Assembly: GCA_963971535.1 (NCBI GenBank)
Contig: OZ020594.1
Coordinates: forward strand, 117,711,127-117,775,126
Length of the DNA stretch: 64,000 nucleotides
From: Notolepis coatsorum
Taxonomy: Eukaryota; Chordata; Actinopteri; Aulopiformes; Paralepididae
Direction of reading: 5' to 3'
Under the pieces are notes generated by a model. The model saw only the letters and a list, made by a program, of their open reading frames with translations, was not told the DNA's origin and ran no database searches. Positions 33,783 through 47,516 of the stretch are shown here, in pieces. Made by a program: the position numbers and the translations under genes. The first letter of the stretch is position 1, and each line of letters opens with the position of its first letter.

Positions 33783-33935
33783 ATGTCTGCACTTTATGCA
33801 TTGCTTTTATTCTGTCAACATGTATGCAAATGTTATGCCTATGTTCATTTTATGCCATTTTCTGTGAAGCACTTTGAGCTGCAATCCATGTATGAAATGT
33901 GCTATATAAATAAAGTTATTATTATTATTATTTAT
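33783..33935 (+). mobile_element. LINE-type 3' tail ending in ATT repeats
   Basis: GTGAAGCACTTTGAGCTGCA then ATGAAATGTGCTATATAAAT and AAAGTTATTATTATT form a 3' end widely seen in fish retroelements. It continues the tandem repeat at 30,431-30,557 across the L1-like insertion. Confidence 0.7.
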
Positions 33936-34207
33936 GACGGCTCATAAACGAGGAGATGGCTGATCCCATTCAACTCAATGTCGGCCGAACTGAACATGTC
34001 CAGACGTGGCACCAATGTGCGTCCACGCGGTACAGGGTGACGACCCTTCCTTCTTTTATAGCTATTTTATTGTTCATAACAAGGACGTTTTGGTGTTGCC
34101 ACGTGCTCCTCTAAATAGACCACCGCAACACTTCCGGTATTTTGAGCTCGTGGAGGAGAGCGGGTCTTGGGGGGGGGGGGGGGGGGGGCTGAATGAACCG
34201 TAGCTAT

Positions 34208-34359
<152 letters not shown>

Positions 34360-34369
34360 GTTACAAAGG

Positions 34370-36149
34370 ATCAGATTAAACCGAATATATATATTTATTT
34401 ATTGATATATATTGCATAGTATTTGTATATCGTTTGATATCCCTTGTATATTCCTTGTACATATACACGGAATATCCCTTTAGCCCATACCATAATATTT
34501 CATTCTCCTATTGGACAGCGGTCCACCGGCGCCAGGGACCGGCCTCCGGAGTCAGGTTCAAAGTCACCGTCAAGACGTGTCTGGACATGCCCGGCCTTGC
34601 CCAGGGATACGCGACAGAAATGAGATTGGTACTAGTTTGTTCACCGTGCGTATAAATACGGCGCAGGTGAATATAGAAGCCCCTTAGCCCTTCTTAGCCT
34701 TAGTATGTTACCGATAAGTTGAAGCCTCACCCACGATACAACGTGCGGTGAAGTATGGCCTATTTGGCCCCAGAATAGAGCATTGAGACCGCGTGCGAAT
34801 TAATAACTGAATTGTCAGAGTTTGGCGCTATACCGTCGAGTGCGACATATTTCTATTAAGTCATTAATAGTCTATTTGTGTATAGTGTATCGTGCGGTTA
34901 AAGTTCTACAGTGACCGGCATCTCCAACGCTTCCTCGTATTAGCTAGAGTTCTTATCCAGGCTGGGCTGACCACATGGCGCTTTCACCCGAGGAGACCTA
35001 GACGAGAACCGTATGGACATGTACACTGGATTAATCTACCCGACGACTACATAGCCCTTTGCGGCTGGAATATATTTGCTTTGGTCCTGTGATTTATGGA
35101 GCGGATAATCGCCGACGCCTGCACGTGTTGGATTTACCCCGCGAGGAGTCAAGTCGAGTCGGCGCCTCAGAGAGCCTGAGGCCGACTAGCTTTCTTCACT
35201 GTGGAGCTACAGTCTACGGAGAACAGCTGTATTCGTCTGTGGATCAAGAGGCTACTGCACCGGCTCCTGTACCTGGAGTCTCCCTAGTCATCGTTGACCA
35301 GACGTCCTACTACCGACAGATCTTCTACCCCTGCTGGCTTACAACCAGGGGGAACCCCTTCCAGTATCTCCCGCTATATTACTAGTGTACCATAGATATA
35401 ATTCCCTAAGATTCAGGTTGTATAATTACCTCCTGCGTAACCAGAGAATGGACATTCAGTGTTGATTTGCCTACGCATATTCCTTTGCCTTACAAGTGCA
35501 TTCAAAGAATAATGTAAAGTATCCTATGTACCTTTTGCTCCATTAAATACTTGATTATACCTTTGTTTGGAACCGATTTCATTGTGGGAAGTGTTCATCA
35601 TATTCATATATCGTGTACTGTATGGCCAGTAATTAAAGTACATAAAGCGGTAGTGGTTTAATGATACCATACTTATCAATACAGTCAGGGAATTGTACCC
35701 CTCAGTTACAATTATTATTATTATTATTATTATTATTATAATAATATATAATATATATCTTTTATATATATATAGCTCTCCCCCCCTTCCCCTCAAGAGC
35801 TCCATGTAACGCGGAAGTGCAGTGCTCTATGACAACGTAGCTACGTCATCTAAAAACAAAACGTCGTGTATTGTGTGGCGTGTGATTCGTTTTCACGGAC
35901 GCAATGTTGACGTTGTCATTTCACAAGGATGTTACAGGCATATGTTTATAGCCTGTGTTAGAGGGACACCTAGTGGTGCTTGACCGGATGTGATGTGTGG
36001 ACATGCGCAGGGCTGTAACCGCAGTTTAATAAAAGATATACTGAAACAAAGGACGCCTCAGGTTTTGAAATTGAGATGCGCATCTAAACAGTTATAGACG
36101 TCTAGGCTAAAATATGTTTAGTAGGCGTCTATATCATAGCTTAGCCCAG
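34370..36149. other. No recognised gene
   Basis: The segment contains a TATA-like GTATAAATACGGCG at 34,650 and moderately open frames of 60-110 codons at 34,892-35,385 without recognisable domains. A short ATT repeat is at 35,711-35,740. The unit could be a remnant of an LTR element or an untranslated exon, but no terminal repeat was found. Confidence 0.35.
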
Positions 36150-36300
36150 TGGTTCCCAAACGTTTTCATTCAGACCCTACTTGGGTAGTTGGAAATATTT
36201 TCGAGCCCCACCTACGCTGGTCGCGTGTACCACTTCCGCAACGGATTTGATTTCCGGGGTTGGCCTGATTGGCCACTAAGCCCACGTGACCCTACGCTGG
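36150..36300. mobile_element. hAT-type terminal fragment
   Basis: CAGTGGTTCCCAAACGTTTT begins at about 36,150, resembling the end of the hAT element at 52,907 (CAGTGATTCCCAACC). No matching right end is visible, so it is truncated or its partner has diverged. Confidence 0.5.
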
Positions 36301-38885
36301 CCCGCCCCCCTTGCCCCGATCACGCCTGAGAGTCACACACCAGCTAGCGGCAGCCAGAGAGCCTTGCTACTACTAGCCGAGTGATGAATGAAGCTCTATC
36401 TGTTTCACCTAACAGCACTATTGCTCCGTGATCATAGCCATCCATCTCTAAAGCTAACCACTATTTGTAAAAGCCACAACCACGTTACCATATGTAATAA
36501 TATAAATCATTGTGTCGTTGTACATATTGTGTACACCATTAGAAGCTAACGCAGCTTAGCCTGGTAGCTATTGTTGTGCTAACAACATCCGATGTAGAAG
36601 GCATAGACGCAGGTCGCTTGTTGGCCGGCATGAGTGCCCGATTTGGGGTGGTTCTCTCCTCTTTGTGTGCCTTTGTCCTTGCGGGTGTTTTGCCGGGGGA
36701 GCTTGTGGACGCGACAATAGTGGTGGTTGTAGGGTGTTTGAGCTTGTAGCGCTAGTTGTGTGTGAATTGTCTTGTCACTGGTATTAGCTTCTCCATGCAA
36801 ATCGGGTTGTTTGTTACAGATGTAAAAATGATCTGGTTTGTTGTGTTGAGAAACATCATGTGTGTTCATGTACCGTGTACTCACAACTAAGGGGGATAAA
36901 CGAACCTATAAAGCTATGCTTAGTGACATATGAGTGAAGAATGAATTCTTTTCTCAGCCTGTAATGACAATGAACAGTGTGTTCACATATTAACAGGTTT
37001 ACCTGTTCAACTGGCCGTATTAAGGGTAAGGTAGGAGGGGCGTCCCCCCGGTTCCCTGGGGACTTCCTCACCCTCCTCTCAGACATGTTGTTTACAATAT
37101 ATTGTGTCACTGTGTGGTGGGATACGATGTAACCCTTGGCTTGATTGCTGGGGTTGTGCTAAAACTGCTTGAGGAACTGTATTTTCCTAAAAGAAAAGAT
37201 TGTTTGGTCACTTTTCGTGTGTGCTTGGCAAGGCCTGTGGCCGATACTAATCGAGAATTGTGTATTCTCTCATTATGAAAAACGGCATCCCTCTGTAGAG
37301 TGTATTTGCCATTTTTTGTGGTGATAAAGGGTTGTGTGTGTCTTGTGATCTACAACTGGGTTAGGTTGGCCACAGAAGCACATGTGTAAGTCTGGTACCG
37401 GGGCTCTTAAGGGGGCCCTCTCTATTCTGTGTTTTTCCTTAGTAAGAATCAGATAGCAGGTTAGCACATGAGCTGTGTGAAGCTGTTAGACACTTCATGT
37501 AGCTGACTGTGACTGTGTCATACTCTTTTTTGTCATTACATCGTATCATGGGTGTGGGGTCGTAAAGGGGTAAACTGGTAATCATTTCCTCCCCTTTTGA
37601 TGGGCAGGGGTTACAACCTCCTATCCTTCAAGGTTCCTGTCACGTTGCTGTTCGGCACGTTACAGGGTAAGAGGGGGGGGGGGAGTTTCCTGGTCCCACG
37701 CCCTGGAAAATTGGGCGTGTGCACAGCAGAAATTCCCCCGCCATAGAGTACGTCACTGTGCGCGTCTCTGTTGGTAAGACTTCCGTGAGCTGTTCAGGTC
37801 CATATGATGGATCTGTTTCAGGGAGTGGTCAGGGCTCCTCCTCACGAAGCTCCTACTCGGGCCTTCTGTGAGTTAGGACTCTCCTTCCCTGTGAGGGAGC
37901 CTCCTCAGAGGTCAGAGCCTCCTCCTCAGATTGTCAAGGTGAGTAGAACTTCAAAAAGGAGTCCTGCTCTATTGTGTGTGTATTCGATTCAATTCGATTA
38001 TTGAGTATGTATTGGTTCAGTGCCTCCTCCTCGGAGAGCCCTAAACCCAAAATGTTACATGGCTCAATGTTGCAATATATTCTTTTCAATCTATACAGCT
38101 TGCGTGGGAAGTCTCTCTGGGGATTTCCGTCTCCTCCCTATGGGAGGGTGGTGGGATGTAAAAATGTAAACAATTTTTACCCCCAGCGGCGTCACGAGGG
38201 ATTCATGTCGGTCTGTGTTCTTTCTTTTTTGAATAAAAAGAGGAAGGTACATAAAGCACGACGGCTCCGTGTCGTTCTCCCAGGCGACTTGGAGGGACAA
38301 TGTTTGGTGTCTTGCTAGACTATCCATTGATGTGTTTGGGTCTCGACGCATACATAGTGCTGGCTCAGGTGTGTTTCTGTGACAGAATCACACAGGGGCT
38401 AAGTGCGCCTTGGTTGCTTGTTAAAACAGCGTTTTTATAGGGCAACTGGGATGGAGTTTTGTCTCTTCCGAGCGCCAGTTTACTAGGTTGTCTCAATGAA
38501 TTCTCGTTCATATCTGGGGGATGTTAACGGAATAGGTCTGAACATAGGTAGAGGGGTCTCACGCCCTTGGGGTGGGCCACTGAGCACGGTCTAAATGGGG
38601 ACCGTCTGGGTGGCGCCTCTTTTCATGTTTTAGATCGACACGCATACCTACCCCCTCTCCTGGAGTGGGCATGTCGGCGTGGTTAGGACACGGGACTGGT
38701 CTGGTCACGCTGGTCCAGGTCAGTTAACCCGTTGTCCGCCGGGGATGCAGATCTGCTGTTCTGGTACCCTGAGGGACTTGGGCTTTTTTCGGGGGGAAAA
38801 ATGCCAGGTCGGTCCGGGTGTTACAGGGTTAGGCGCTATGGAGACCCTTTGTTGGGTACATGTTGTACTCTGCACTATCGTAATG
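36301..38885. other. No recognised gene
   Basis: This stretch is G/T-rich on the plus strand with only short open frames and no domain I recognise. An uneven base composition and the palindromic modules at 40,096-40,802 suggest it may be the degraded interior of a retroelement; this is inference only. Confidence 0.3.
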
Positions 38886-39005
38886 GCTTACGGCCATGCC
38901 AACCTGTACACGCCCGATCTCGTTCGATCTCGGACGCTACGCAGGTTCGGTCCTGGTTAGTACTTGGTTGGGAGACCGCCTGGGAATACCAAGTGCGGTG
39001 TGCTT
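38886..39005 (+). rRNA. 5S rRNA-like sequence (variant or pseudogene)
   Basis: The 120-bp segment starts GCTTACGGCCATGCCAACCT and ends GCGGTGTGCTT. It aligns end to end with vertebrate 5S rRNA without an obvious gap: ACACGCCCGATCTCGTTCGA, the A-box region CGCTACGCAGG, and the C-box region TTAGTACTTGG and GGGAGACCGCCTGGGAATAC. Several substitutions in helices (for example CAAGTGCGGTGTGC near the 3' end) make function doubtful. A T-run lies about 15 bp downstream (CTCTTTTCTT). It stands alone, not in a tandem 5S array, and no SINE3-type body follows. Confidence 0.8.
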
Positions 39006-40095
39006 AGGGCTGGTTCTCTTTTCTTCGCTCCTCTCTCACGCATGGCGAAGAGGGGGCTGTTGGGGTGGTCTTGGACCTCCTCTGGTAACCCTGTGCTTCC
39101 CCTGCCGCCGGGCCCGGTCCGAAGTAAAGTTTCGTTGATATCGTAGGCCTGGGATAACCCTTTTTTGAAAACTGAAACACTTGTACTGCGGTATAGCCAG
39201 TGTATGCCCGCAGGTGTGTTTTGGAGTTTTTTCTTGAGGGGTTATAGGAACAACCACCGCATCTGGTAACGACAGGGTGGTTGGTTCCCTGGTGTGTTGG
39301 AGCAGAGTCAACTCCCGGGTTACCCGGTTGAGTGTGCCGCTGCACGTTCATGACGTCTGCCAATCATGTCAGCCTTCTCTGCCTCGACCCCTCTGGGTGG
39401 TTTTTTTTTAATGGAGGCTTTGTCATGCAACAACGCCAGCATACGCCCCTTCCGCCGGGGGGGCTGGTTTCAGCTGACTCCTTTGGCGCCTGTCTCGTCC
39501 GCAGTGCTCCAGGCTCAGGTTACAGCCTGTTGCCTGGTTTCCCCGGTGCGCTGCCTGCTTCCGTTTGTTAACCTTTTTTGTGTGCTTACGGCCATGCTGA
39601 CTGCCTGTTCTGCAGGGTCAGTGTGCCAGGCGGTGTGCTATTGGGGGGAAAGGGCCCGCTCTTGGAGGGGCCTTATCCGAATATGCTGGCGATGTGGGGG
39701 GCGGTGTCACTAAGTGACCACCTGGTGGGGTCTTGATGCCTGGCGTCATTGACCTCTCCGGGCCCCCGTTTTCCAGGGGATCCAGTCCCTTCAGTGGGTC
39801 TGGGTCTTCCTTCGTGCTCCGCTGCTACGGCCTTGCCACGGGGTTGGGTTTGCTCTTGACCCCGTGATTCTGGGGGCAGTAACGAGGTTGTTCCTTCCGT
39901 TCGTTCCCGGGTGGCATGCGGGTTGTGCGTGTGTGTAGTCGTGGGGTCAAGCCACGGTCTGCTCACCCTGTGCGTTGAGTTGCTTGAGTGCCTCTTCGCA
40001 CGGTCGGATCCGTCGCCCTCCCGTGAACCTCCAATAGGGGGGGTATCCTCCATTAGGGAGGGTCGGGGGGGCTCGGTCCTCCCCGGTCTGATGGT
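39006..40095. other. GC-rich DNA, no recognised gene
   Basis: Open frames of up to about 126 codons on both strands have no recognisable domain. A short GCTTACGGCCATGCTGACTG at 39,588 repeats the first bases of the 5S-like sequence. Together with the palindromic modules to the right this may be retroelement interior. Confidence 0.3.
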
Positions 40096-40802
40096 TGTGG
40101 GGGGCCTCAGCGGGGTACATTTGTCGAGCTTCTAGCTCCCGCTCAGCTCCTGCTATGCAATATGACGCTGAGCGGCAGCTAGCATGAAACAGAACGTTAG
40201 GTTATGTATATAACCAAGTTCTGTGAATGCTAGTGACGCTCAGCGTCTAGACGCCGCTGCGGCCCTTGATTTTTCATTGTGGTGAAATTTGTTGGGAAGG
40301 AGATGAGTGTGTGGCTCCACCCCTGCTTATGTAGGTAAGCGGATGGGGGTGTGGCCAGATGAATGCTGGCATGTAAAGGTACATTTTGAAATTTATTCAG
40401 TGTATGATGGTTGTGGGGGGCCTCAGCGGGGTACATTTGTCGGCCGATGGCTCTCGCTCGGCCTCCCTTGTGCAGTAGTGACGCCGAGCGGAGCCATACG
40501 ATACAGAACGTTAGGTTATGGCTATAACCAAGTTCTGTGAGTATTGGTGACGCTCGGCGTCAGACGCCACTGCGGCCCTTGATCTCGCCTTGTGGTGAAA
40601 GCTTGGGAAGGAGGCGAGTGTGTGGCCCTACCCCTGCTTATGTAGGTAAGCTGATGGGGGTGTGGCCAGACGGATGTTGGGATGTAAAGGTGCATTGTGG
40701 AATTTTTTATTCAGGCACGTGCACGAGCGAGGTACAGTGCAGTAGTGACGCCGAGCGTCACCAATACTCACAGAATTTGGTTATAGCCATAACCTAACGT
40801 TT
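40096..40802. repeat. Palindromic terminal-repeat modules, DIRS-like
   Basis: Two direct copies of about 310 bp (from 40,096 and 40,408) each contain a large imperfect palindrome. In the first, GACGCTGAGCGGCAGCTAGC mirrors GCTAGTGACGCTCAGCGTC, with ACAGAACGTTAGGTTAT and ATAACCAAGTTCTGT in the middle. A third, shorter module in inverted orientation ends at 40,802. Split direct plus inverted repeats are typical of DIRS-type retrotransposon ends, but no tyrosine recombinase or reverse transcriptase was found, so the label is tentative. Confidence 0.5.
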
Positions 40803-41399
<597 letters not shown>

Positions 41400-43540
41400 A
41401 CAACACTAATACTGATTCCACATCATCATTGATAAGTTAGAAATAAGGAGTGGGTTCTATGGATATATACCAGGATACAGGACATTGAAGATGGGAGGCC
41501 TATCAGAGGTATTCAGCAGGAATAATGCTACTGTATTGGGCACGGCACACTAACTACCCCCATTCAGCCGTAGTACCCTAATTGTTCCCTGCTATGTACA
41601 TGTTTCTAGGGTACCTCAGTCTCATCATATTGACTTTTCAATTGCAAATCTATCATGAGGTGGATATGGCCACTGTATCTCATTTGTTATACAAATGCTT
41701 ATTACATATGACTGGGCCATTGGCTCTGGTATTTCCATTGTCACTGTATAGTTTCGTGTCTAAATAGTGTGGGGGTAGGAAGGGAGGGGCACTGGGGTGC
41801 AGAGTCATTAGAAATATATATTTTGAAATATATTGTGAATTACATTAACCAATATAAAATACATCATGTCAACATTTGATGTTTTGCAAATCTTGAAATC
41901 ACATCTCTAAAACAATATCCTGACCTGACAAATGTGTTTATAATCTGGTGGCATAATCCAAGAATCACAGTTTCAGTCACCAACTAACTGATGGTCAATA
42001 ATACAATGTTGATTCTTGTTTCCCATGTTAAACTTGAGCACTAGTCTCTTTGATTTCATTTTTATTCTGAGACTCAATCGTTTATTTGTACAATGAAAGA
42101 TACTACCACAATGACATATTGCAGGCAACTGCCCAGTATTTTAACTAAAGTTGTCCAGTTTTAAATACATCATGCAGCAGATTCACAGTGTAATCTGTAA
42201 CCTCTAGACAAAAGAGTCCTGCTTGGTAATGCACTTTTCTCAGATGTGTGGGTTAGAATTTAATGGGATTTGAAGGGGTTGTTATTGTCTGGCCACACCT
42301 CAGGCTCTGTCAAGAGAGGTCTGGAGAAACACCAGAGTATAGTCCTTTCTTAGCACAAATCCTACAGTTTATCATTCTAGCTCTGGCTAGTTAGCCAAAA
42401 AACAATGCAAATTCAATGGGGTCAAGTTCCTGTCTGTACAGGCTCACTTAAGCTCACAGAAATCTACTTTGGGTACACCGTGGAATATATTTCAGTTGTC
42501 TTCAGTCAGCTTGTATCGAAAGTAGCTTGGAATCTATATGTGTTGCAAATATGCACTTGAACAAATAGTAATGTTCATTCTGGTTAAAGAGTGTGGTGGA
42601 ACAGACAATGAGCTACAAGGGAAACACCAGACTAATGTGCCTTAATATTGAAGCAGTGGACCAACAATGGACATTGAAATAAAAGAGACACTAATGCAGT
42701 AGCCAGTAGGGAAAATGTGACTATGATTTATATGTTTTGGTAATAAAACTACCAAGAGAATAATTTTGGAAAGAGAAATGAACAATTAGTGTCTTTATTC
42801 AGTGATACATTTCCTATGTTTTTCAAGAGACTGTATGACATCAAACACATCAGTTGTTAGTTGGCAACACTACCCTTGCTTTCCCCTTCTGGCATCACCT
42901 TGATCCCCCGTCTCTCTCCCACTTCGTATTCGTCTTGTCACCTCTTATCTCCCTGTGTCCACGGTTCTCACCCCCATAACTGCCACCCTCTTTCTTTTCT
43001 ACCCCCCTCCCTTTCTCTCCTTTTGACTGTTGTTCCCTCTCTCTCCCCTGTGAAAGGAAGACTGTATGACATCAAACACATCAGTTGTTACTGCGGTGCC
43101 CGACAGCCTTGGGAACCGTAACAAATACATTTCCTAAAGATACGCAATGATTTGGTGGAACCTGAAATATGGCAAATTCATTCTATTTTCAATATTTAAA
43201 AAAAGGAATTGGTTTCAATGATAACCCAGTATGTTATTAGAGAGCGAGGATTTAAATAATGTAAGTGCAATATGTACAAATAAAAAAATATATAAAAAAT
43301 GTAATGAACGATTAGTGTCGATTATTAATTTCAATATGGAATATTCGTTGACAGCCCTACAAGTACAATTAGTTACTGTACACTACATCACCCCTGAGTG
43401 GTGAACTCTCCTCCACTGTACCGAAAACCGAACCTTGACTTCAAAACCGAGATACGTATGTGATTGTACAAAGTGATGTCTTCCAAGATGATCAGAGAGG
43501 AAATATCAGTTTGATGGAGGAGGTGTCTATTGTTGTTCTG

Positions 43541-43779
43541 ATTGGCCAATCAGTTCCAAGCAGCTAAATGCTCAACTCTTGTCTCTCTTGTATAAGAACA
43601 GGGCTGTTTTCCAGACTGAAGAACTCATTCAACCATAAAGACGGGATAGTCTGCTGGTTGACTTGAACGCCTCTCTGTGGCAGAACACATTGTCTTCTGG
43701 ACCAAGACTTTCTACTGAAAACCATCTGTATCAAAACCTGCTTCTGAAAACAGATCAGACTGTGGACACCACAACATCT
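43541..43779 (+). promoter_or_regulatory. Promoter and first exon, copy 1
   Basis: ATTGGCCAAT (CCAAT box on both strands) at 43,541-43,550 is followed by TATAAG at 43,591, which would place transcription start near 43,620. The exon ends at 43,779 before a strong donor, GTAAGTAC. It has no useful ATG. The same arrangement occurs in three more copies. Confidence 0.65.
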
Positions 43780-45396
43780 GTAAGTACAATTATTTATTAG
43801 ATTGTTTTCATGGCATTGTAGAGCCTCTCTTATTTTCTGTGTTTCCAAGAAAACCAGTCTAAACATGCCGAAATGTCTTTTGTTTATTTGTCTTCAATAT
43901 AATATGTACGTTTATTTGTACAATGACGGATACTACCACAATGACATATTGCAGGCAACTGCCCAGTATTGTAACTAATGTTGACCAGTTTTTAATAACA
44001 ATCTTTTAGCAGATTCACTTTTAAAAGTATAATCTGTAATGTTGTAAACAGCTACGTCTCTAGACAAAAGAGTCCTGCTTGGTAATGCACTTTTCTCAGA
44101 TGTGTGGGTTAGAATTTAATGGGATTTGAAGGGGTTGTTATTGTCTGGCCACACCTCAGGCTCTGTCAAGAGAGGTCTGGAGAAACACCAGAGTAGAGTC
44201 CTTTCTTAGCACAAATCCTACAGTTTCTCATTCTAGATCTGGCTAGTTAGCCAAAAAACAATGCAAATTCAATGGGGTCAAGTAAGTTCCTGTCTGTACA
44301 GGCTCACTTAAGCTCACAGAAATCTACTTTGGGTACACCGTGGAATATATTTTAGTTGTCTTCAGTCAGCTTGTATCGAAAGTAGCTTGGAATCTATATG
44401 TGTTGCAAATATGCACTTGAACAAATAGTAATGTTCATTCTGGTTAAAGAGTGTGGTGGAACAGACAATGAGCTACAAGGGAAACACCAGACTAATGTGC
44501 CTTAATATTGAAGCAGTGGACCAACAATGGACATTGAAAAGAGACAGTAATGCAGTAGCCAGTAGGGAAAATGTGACTATGATTTATATGTTTTGGTAAT
44601 AAAACTACCAAGAGAATAATTTTGGAAAGAGAAATGAACGATTAGTGTCTTTATTCAGTGATACATTTCCTATGTTTTTCAAGAGACTGTATGACATCAA
44701 GCACATCAGTTGTTAGTTGGCAACACTACCCTTGCTTTCCCCTTCTGGCATCACCTTGATCCCCCGTCTCTCTCCCACTTCGTATTCGTCTTGTCACCTC
44801 TTATCTCCCTGTGTCCACGGTTCTCACCCCCATAACTGCCACCCTCTTTCTTTTCTACCCCCCTCCCTCTCTCTCCTTTTGACTGTTGTTCCCTCTCTCT
44901 CCCCTGTGAAAGGAAGACTGTATGACATCAAACACATCAGTTGTTACTGCGGTGCCCGACAGACTTGGGAACCGTAACAAATACATTTCCTAAAGATACG
45001 CAATGATTTGGTGGAACCTGAAATATGGCAAATTCATTCTATTTTCAATATTTAAAAAAAGGAATTGGTTTCAATGATAACCCAGTATGTTATTAGAGAG
45101 CGAGGATTTAAATAATGTAAGTGCAATATGTACAAATAAAAAAATATATAAAAAATGTAATGAATGATTAGTGTCGATTATTAATTTCAATATAGAATAT
45201 TCGTTGACAGCCCTACAAGTACAATTAGTTACTGTACACTACATCACCCCTGAGTGGTGAACTTTCCTCCACTGTACCGAAAACCGAACCTTGACTTCAA
45301 AACCGAGATACGTATGTGATTGTACAAAGTGATGTCTTCCAAGATGATCAGAGAGGAAATATCAGTTTGATGGAGGAGGTGTCTATTGTTGTTCTG

Positions 45397-45633
45397 ATTG
45401 GCCAATCAGTTCCAAGCAGCTAAATGCTCAACTCTTGTCTCTCTTGTATAAGAACAGGGCTGTTTTCCAGACTGAAGTATTCATTCAACCATGAAGACGG
45501 GATAGTCTGCTGGTTGACTTGAACGCCTCTCTGTGGCAGAACACATTGTCTTCTGGACCAAGACTTTCTACTGAACCATCTGGATCAAAACCTGCTTCTG
45601 AAAACAGATCAGACTGTGGACACCACAACATCT
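45397..45633 (+). promoter_or_regulatory. Promoter and first exon, copy 2
   Basis: ATTGGCCAAT at 45,397, TATAAG at 45,447, donor GTAAGTAC at 45,634. A base change in this copy creates ATGAAGACGGGATAG, a four-codon upstream frame absent from the other copies. Confidence 0.65.
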
Positions 45634-47247
45634 GTAAGTACAATTATTTATTAGATTGTTTTCATGGCATTGTAGAGCCTCTCTTATTTTCTGTGTTTCC
45701 AAGAAAACCAGTCTAAACATGCCGGAATGTCTTTTGTTTATTTGTCTTCAATATAATATGTACGTTTATTTGTACAATGACGGATACTACCACAATGACA
45801 TATTGCAGGCAACTGCCCAGTATTGTAACTAATGTTGACCAGTTTTTAATAACAATCTTGTAGCAGATTCACTTTTAAAAGTATAATCTGTAATGTTGTA
45901 AACAGCTACGTCTCTAGACAAAAGAGTCCTGCTTGGTAATGCACTTTTCTCAGATGTGTGGGTTAGAATTTAATGGGATTTGAAGGGGTTGTTATTGTCT
46001 GGCCACACCTCAGGCTCTGTCAAGAGAGGTCTGGAGAAACACCAGAGTAGAGTCCTTTCTTAGCACAAATCCTACAGTTTCTCATTCTAGCTCTGGCTAG
46101 TTAGCCAAAAAACAATGCAAATTCAATGGGGTCAAGTTCCTGTCTGTACAGGCTCACTTAAGCTCACAGAAATCTACTTTGGGTACACCGTGGAATATAT
46201 TTCAGTTGTCTTCAGTCAGCTTGTATCGAAAGTAGCTTGGAATCTATATGTGTTGCAAATATGCACTTGAACAAATAGTAATGTTCATTCTGGTTAAAGA
46301 GTGTGGTGGAACAGACAATGAGCTACAAGGGAAACACCAGACTAATGTGCCTTAATATTGAAGCAGTGGACCAACAATGGACATTGAAAAGAGACACTAA
46401 TGCAGTAGCCAGTAGGGAAAATGTGACTATGATTTATATGTTTTGGTAATAAAACTACCAAGAGAATAATTTTGGAAAGAGAAATGAACGATTAGTGTCT
46501 TTATTCAGTGATACATTTCCTATGTTTTTCAAGAGACTGTATGACATCAAACACATCAGTTGTTAGTTGGCAACACTACCCTTGCTTTCCCCTTCTGGCA
46601 TCACCTTGATCCCCCCGTCTCTCTCCCACTTCGTATTCGTCTTGTCACCTCTTATCTCCCTGTGTCCACGGTTCTCACCCCCATAACCGCCACCCTCTTT
46701 CTTTTCTACCCCCCTCCCTCTCTCTCCTTTTGACTGTTGTTCCCTCTCTCTCCCCTGTGAAAGGAAGACTGTATGAGATCAAACACATCAGTTGTTACTG
46801 CGGTGCCCGACAGCCTTGGGACCCGTAACAAATACATTTCCTAAAGATACGCAATGATTTGGTGGAACCTGAAATATGGCAAATTCATTCTATTTTCAAT
46901 ATTTAAAAAAATGAATTGGTTTCAATGATAACCCAGTATGTTATTAGAGAGCGAGGATTTAAATAATGTAAGTGCAATATGTACAAATAAAAAAAGATAT
47001 AAAAAATGTAATGAACGATTAGTGTCGATTATTAATTTCAATATAGAATATTCGTTGACAGCCCTACAAGTACAATTAGTTACTGCACACTACATCACCC
47101 CTGGGTGGTGAACTTTCCTCCACTGTACCAAAAACCGAACCTTGACTTAAAAACCGAGGTACGTACGTGATTGTACAAAGTGATGTCTTCCAAGATGATC
47201 AGAGAGGAAATATCAGTTTGATGGAGGAGGTGTCTATTGTTGTTCTG

Positions 47248-47511
47248 ATTGGCCAATCAGTTCCAAGCAGCTAAAAGCAGTTTGATGGAGGAGGTGTCTA
47301 ATGCTCAACTCTTGTCTCTCTTGTATAAGAACAGGGCTGTTTTCCAGACTGAAGAACTCATTCAACCATAAAGACGGGATAGTCTGCTGGTTGACTTGAA
47401 CGCCTCTCTGTGGCAGAACACATTGTCTTCTGGACCAAGACTTTCTACTGAAAACCATCTGGATCAAACCTGCTTCTGAAAACAGATCAGACTGTGGACA
47501 CCACAACATCT
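47248..47511 (+). promoter_or_regulatory. Promoter and first exon, copy 3
   Basis: ATTGGCCAAT at 47,248 and TATAAG at 47,324. The spacing is about 26 bp longer than in other copies because of a local duplication of GTTTGATGGAGGAGGTGTCT. The donor at 47,512 is now GTAAGC because a hAT element starts at 47,517. Confidence 0.65.
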
Positions 47512-47516
47512 GTAAG

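Noticed and set aside
36301-40095. Possible LTR or DIRS coding region
   Set aside because: I looked for reverse transcriptase, integrase and recombinase motifs on both strands and found none; only short frames remain.
42861-43121. 86-codon frame repeated at 44,717 with one residue difference
   Set aside because: The third array unit has an extra C near 46,612 that breaks the frame, and the composition is pyrimidine-rich low complexity, so repeat identity explains the similarity.
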